A stretch of 25,541 nucleotides of DNA, from assembly GCA_964058805.1 (NCBI GenBank), contig CAXKVV010001026.1, positions 1 to 25,541 of the forward strand, written 5' to 3'. This stretch comes from Schoenoplectus triqueter. Lineage: Eukaryota > Streptophyta > Magnoliopsida > Poales > Cyperaceae. Positions 22,040 through 25,541 of this stretch are shown one piece after another. Both the position numbers and the translations under genes were made by a program. The notes under the pieces are model-generated. The model searched no databases and was not told where the DNA came from. It saw nothing but the letters and a program-made list of their open reading frames with translations. Each line of letters begins with the position of its first letter. The stretch's first letter is position 1.

Positions 22040-22248
22040 TATTTAAGGACCTTCACTTAAGATTCAATAACAATCCTGATTTATCGCGTCACCGGCTGTC
22101 TCTCGGTATATTTTCTCGAAGCATCGATTCGACATTTTTGTGTTTTTTCTTTTATTTTTCTCGAAGCATCGATTCGACATTTTTGTGTTTTTTCTTTTAT
22201 TTTTCTCGAAGCATCGATTCGACTTATTATTTAAGGGCCTTCCGTTAA
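22040..22248 (+). promoter_or_regulatory. Duplicated TATTTAAGG unit in the promoter region of the fra a 1-associated-like gene
   Basis: Two 21-bp copies, at 22040-22060 (TATTTAAGGACCTTC...) and 22228-22248 (TATTTAAGGGCCTTC...), match at 18 positions. TATTTAA is an acceptable plant TATA box. The second copy lies 139 bp before the ATG at 22387, a plausible core-promoter position. The tandem repeat at 22114-22223 lies between them. Confidence 0.45.
22114..22223 (+). repeat. 45-bp tandem repeat, 2.4 copies
   Basis: Exact copies start at 22114, 22159 and 22204. Each starts TCTCGAAGCATCGATTCGAC, followed in the first two by ATTTTTGTGTTTTTTCTTTT and ATTT plus one T. The near-palindromic TCGAAGCATCGATTCGA is thus present three times. 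The perfect identity suggests recent expansion. Confidence 0.95.
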
Positions 22249-22386
22249 TTGTCATCAAGCCAAAATCTTGTGTTTTTATTTCTTTTATTTAATCTTTTAC
22301 CCCGCTAGTTTCTTCTATTCTCGCCATAGGCTTTCGCTCCAAGGAACAAACAGCTCTGCAAGAGAGAGATATCGTAACCTAGATCG

Positions 22387-23653
22387 ATGGCTAACGGGCA
22401 TGACTACGTGTGCGTGACAAGAAAGTTTATCAGGCAGCGCTGCGTTCCTCAGGAGGTCGAGCCTGGAAAGCATGTCTTTAGGTGTGAAAAGACGATACAG
22501 ACTCTGCGCGATTGCGTTGGGAGGTACTAATTCAGTTTTTATGAATATTTTTGGAGGAAATAATGTCGGTGAGATGAGAATTTTAGTCATTCGGTCTTTA
22601 GGAGTGGTTTCTGTGTAGTTTCCTACCGGAATTAAGTATGAGAAACCCTTGTGAAAAGAGTTTCCAGAGAGATATCTCGTGTTCTAATTACAAACATGCA
22701 AATGCGTTTTTTTTTCCAATTTGGTGAAATTTACAATGATCAACCCTCTTTTCATTGTTATTCAGGAGTTATCAAACAAAACAGTTAGAACAGATTGATA
22801 TTCCTGGGAATGAAATTACTTTCATGTTAATATGTCAAATTCTGCTACTTCCCCTTTGAATATGAAATGGTTGAGTACTCTTAATGGAATGTGTACCATA
22901 TATCAGGAAATTAATATTTGTTCTTTCCAATTATTCTGATATTGAATCGCCATCATTTTATATATTGGGAAATTTTTAGACATTGTACTCAGCTACCACT
23001 GTAGATATAAATCTTGAATTTGTACCCCGACTTTATCGGTGGTCCTTAACAACCTTTTTACACTTTTTAGGTGTCCGAACTATTGATTAGGGCTTTAGCC
23101 CTTCACCATGCCTAGGTTTGACCGTGAAGAAGTACATCTTGTAATCTAGTAATGCCTAAAAACGTCTTTTAAATAGCTTGAATTTCGTATGGACCACCAG
23201 TCCTTAAACTGATGCAGCACCAATTTTGCACTATTTTATTGTCTTTGTTCCAGGCCCACCGAAGTGATCGAGTTCAAGACTGAAATAACAGAACATAAAA
23301 TGGATATGGGTTCAAACATGCAGTTCTTGATGGAGCAAAGCAGCTCATATTCCAGTTCAAGAAACTGGGAGAGAGATGTCATGCAGGAAACAGATAATGT
23401 CATTGAGGGGATTGAGAGGATGACAGAGGGGATCATGGCAGGAGTCCAGAGAATGACAGAGGAAGCTGGGAGGTTAACAAGCAGCCTGTTTGGGTTCCCT
23501 TCTTTTCCCGGAAATGAGAGAGAGGAAATACACCCTATTTTCTCTTGTCCAGTAATAGAGGAAAAGGAGGAGGAGGAGGAGAGAGATGAGCATGAGATCC
23601 AAAAGCAGGAGCAGTTGTATACAGAGTTTGCTGACAAGATCAAGGAGGTCTGA
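22387..23653 (+). CDS. fra a 1-associated protein-like, 2 exons
   Basis: Exon 1 is 22387-22523 and exon 2 is 23254-23653, joined across a 730-bp GT-AG intron; the product is 178 residues. The N-terminal part resembles the family annotated as fra a 1-associated / Mal d 1-associated protein, with EVEPGKHVFRCEKT and LRDCVGRPTEV as the recognisable core and the intron after DCVG. These proteins were named for association with PR-10 proteins; their biochemical role is unknown to me. Four cysteines (9, 19, 33, 43) form a twin CX9C pattern. Residues 98-119 contain an 11-residue repeat (GIERMTEG / GVQRMTEE) predicted to form an amphipathic helix, then LFGFPSFP, an acidic EEKEEEEERDE stretch and the end FADKIKEV. 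An in-frame TAA at 22375-22377 fixes the start. A donor-like site at 23648/23649 and a downstream frame could give a longer isoform. Confidence 0.75.
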
Positions 23654-24239
23654 GGAAGTTCTGTAGGATTATGGTTTATGGAGCTTTTGAGCAACATCAT
23701 CTTTGTTGAGGATTGATATCCAATTTTGTCTGTTCTTTAGGGGATGGTACATCGTTTGGTCCTTCAGATTATCAAAATGTTTCTAAAGATAGTTAAAAGA
23801 ATAAATAAGATAGCAGTATCCATGTGTAGGTTTCTTTATTGTGATGGCTTTTTGCTTGGTGCTTGGTATCCTCTGCCCTCACATAAGTTTGAACATGTCT
23901 GTATCTGTTTGGACAACAATTTTGTGAGGAAAAAACATGTTATTTATGAATGTCAGTGTTCTCTTTCAACAAACGAGCATAATAACCGCTGCTTATTATT
24001 CTAGAGTGAATGTTTTCGCTCTAAATTTTCTCCGAATTTGCACGTTTATTGAAGAGCTGTTTTTCGACGTTTGGGGATTTTCTATTTCTGATATGTATAT
24101 CTTTCGATAGTAGATGGCAAGGATAGGTGTTTAAGATCTGTCTCAAGGATTTCTGTGTCTACATCGGTGCTCGTATGCTGTGGAGGATCTGATCCAAATC
24201 ATTCTTCAATTGAGTCATGTAAGGTTATCTTATTATGCT
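23654..24239. other. 3' untranslated region of the fra a 1-associated-like gene
   Basis: Sequence downstream of the stop with no coding pattern, presumably 3' untranslated, or intron if the alternative last exon is used. No poly(A) signal could be assigned with confidence. Confidence 0.4.
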
Positions 24240-24540
24240 GTTGCATAATTTGGGGCTTGGTCTTCTGTGTCGACAGGTGGGCTGGGATGGGTTGGGATTG
24301 GGAACAAGGGGGAGAGGGAGACTGACGCTCCTCTTGCACTCAGTTCGACAGAGCTTTTGCCTTGGTACCCTCTGGTTGCCGCAAGGATCCTGTGGCCGAA
24401 TTGCTCTCTCGGGCTCTATCCATCTCCTTCCTCACGAGGTAGCCTTACCCTCCCTCCAGATCGAAGGAGATCCTACATTCCTTTTTGGCCGCCCTTGTGG
24501 CACCCCTCTTCTACTGACTGCTTTCCTAATAACTGAAGTT
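24240..24540. other. GC-rich block, possibly nuclear-inserted organellar DNA
   Basis: About 300 bp clearly richer in G+C than either flank, with long open frames in two plus-strand frames. The style (CTCACGAGGTAGCCTTACCC, TTTTTGGCCGCCCTTGTGGC) reminds me of plant mitochondrial intergenic DNA. No known gene is readable. The identity is inference from composition; a foreign insertion or transposon piece is also possible. Confidence 0.35.
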
Positions 24541-24592
24541 TATTCAATGGCGTTGTTAACTGTGTACTGATTGTGATTCACGTCATGTGCAG

Positions 24593-24697
24593 GAAGCAGA
24601 GGCGGAGAACAATTTGGAAAAAAAAAATAAAGAAAAAACTTCATTCTTCAAGATCAGACCGGTATCTCCTTCAGGGACCTCTTCTCAAGTGATCTGA
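24593..24697 (+). other. Possible alternative last exon of the upstream gene
   Basis: An acceptor-like CATGTGCAG ends at 24592. It is followed by an open 34-codon frame starting EAEAENNLEKKNKEKTS and ending in TGA (24695-24697). It would join in phase 0 to a donor after the GAG codon ending at 23648, which is followed by GTCTGA. The charged composition resembles the tail of exon 2. There is no transcript evidence, and the donor is weak. Confidence 0.3.
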
Positions 24698-25541
24698 AAT
24701 TGTACCGCATCAAATTTACTGATTTTAAGTCAACTTAATTTTCACAAATTATGTTGCTTTTATACCTACTGTTGTTGTTGTAATACCAATGGCGCGGTTT
24801 CATTGTTTAGTTTGGATATTAGTAGAATTAAGGCACTGGTGCTATTTTCTATAGAATAGACTGTTCTTGGCATGCCAGATTATGAGGGAATATGTGTTTT
24901 TCCAGGTTATGGCAAGTAAATATATATGGTTAAAGTTATTGAATTGAAGGGTTGTGTCCCTATTTATGTTATAGAATAAGTCGGAATTTTATATCTTAAG
25001 AACTTTTATTTGCTTTTATTTGCTCAACTGATATAAGGAACCAGATTATATCATCCTTTTTGTATAAAGCCCAAGTTTTTTCTTTTTCACCGTAACTATG
25101 GTATTTTCTTTAAATTTTTCCATTCAACAAATAAATAGGAGTTTGATTTATCAATACCTATGACCTTGGACCATTAATAAGATTTTTTCCTTAGAATTCT
25201 GATATTTGATTGATTCACTTACATCAATTATATTAGTACTCATTACTACCATTAGAATCACAGTTCTTATTTATAGTGACAAGTATATGTATTTGAGATT
25301 TTCTGTATTTTAATATTTTCAGTGCTTCATATTGGGGCTAATTACAAGTTTAAATTTGATACAAATTTATGTTTTTTGAGAAATAATGAAAATATTTTCC
25401 TATTTGCTAATAGGATTTGGGTTTACACGACCGCTCACTGTAAATGCTTGCCAAAAAGCCTTCGTAACTAATCATATAGGTGATTTTGGTCACTGCTAAT
25501 CGATTTTGGTCCCAAATCTTCGAATTCACATCCTCTGAAGT
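24698..25541. other. AT-rich spacer to the window end
   Basis: No exon, RNA gene or repeat was recognised. A GATTTTGGTC word occurs twice near 25481 and 25502. Confidence 0.4.

Noticed and set aside
22315..22590. 91-codon minus-strand frame
   Set aside because: Antisense shadow of exon 1 and the leader of the fra a 1-associated-like gene.
24235..24570. Two overlapping plus-strand frames of 111 and 89 codons
   Set aside because: They arise from the GC-rich insert in different frames and neither shows a known domain.

Overview
The window is nuclear DNA from a flowering plant, most likely a eudicot. Four protein-coding genes are split by GT-AG introns, the spacers are very AT-rich, and the gene families (chloroplast outer-envelope SP2/P39, a LURP-one-related protein, a tau-class glutathione S-transferase and a fra a 1-associated-type protein) are plant families. 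No rRNA, tRNA, CRISPR or bacterial-type operon was seen. I could not place the species.

Layout. (1) 461-5119 (+): an 11-exon gene for a 360-residue Omp85-type beta-barrel protein of the chloroplast outer envelope (SP2/P39). Its 1.77-kb fourth intron carries two related foldback elements whose ends merge into TA and GA microsatellites. (2) 5120-7819: AT-rich spacer with a 388-bp inverted-repeat element at 6993-7380. (3) 7820-9196 (-): a three-exon LURP-one-related gene. (4) 9197-16600: a gene-poor, repeat-derived stretch. It contains a broken copy of tau-GST exon 2 (about 10371-10590), a 1.78-kb element bounded by TGTCACACCCC / GGGGTGTCA ends (10834-12609), and a T-poor, C+A-rich segment (13680-14480). 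(5) 16602-17424: a non-autonomous hAT-type transposon with perfect 12-bp terminal repeats and a perfect 8-bp target duplication, filled with GGTCC-type minisatellites. (6) 18434-19415 (+): an intact two-exon tau GST preceded by an ocs/as-1-like promoter element. (7) 19416-22386: AT-rich spacer with a hairpin element, two diverged direct repeats, and a 45-bp tandem repeat just before the next gene. (8) 22387-23653 (+): a two-exon gene for a 178-residue fra a 1-associated-like protein with a twin CX9C cysteine pattern. It is followed by a possible alternative last exon and a GC-rich block that may be of organellar origin.

The genes do not form a pathway; each is an independent eukaryotic transcription unit. 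The GST and its relic 8.6 kb upstream show that this locus once held at least two GST copies. The most useful leads are the hAT element with its minisatellite arms, the microsatellite-ended MITE pair, the GST relic, the ocs-like element, the repeated promoter units before the last gene, and the twin CX9C pattern. I saw no clear sign of a wholly new multi-gene system.
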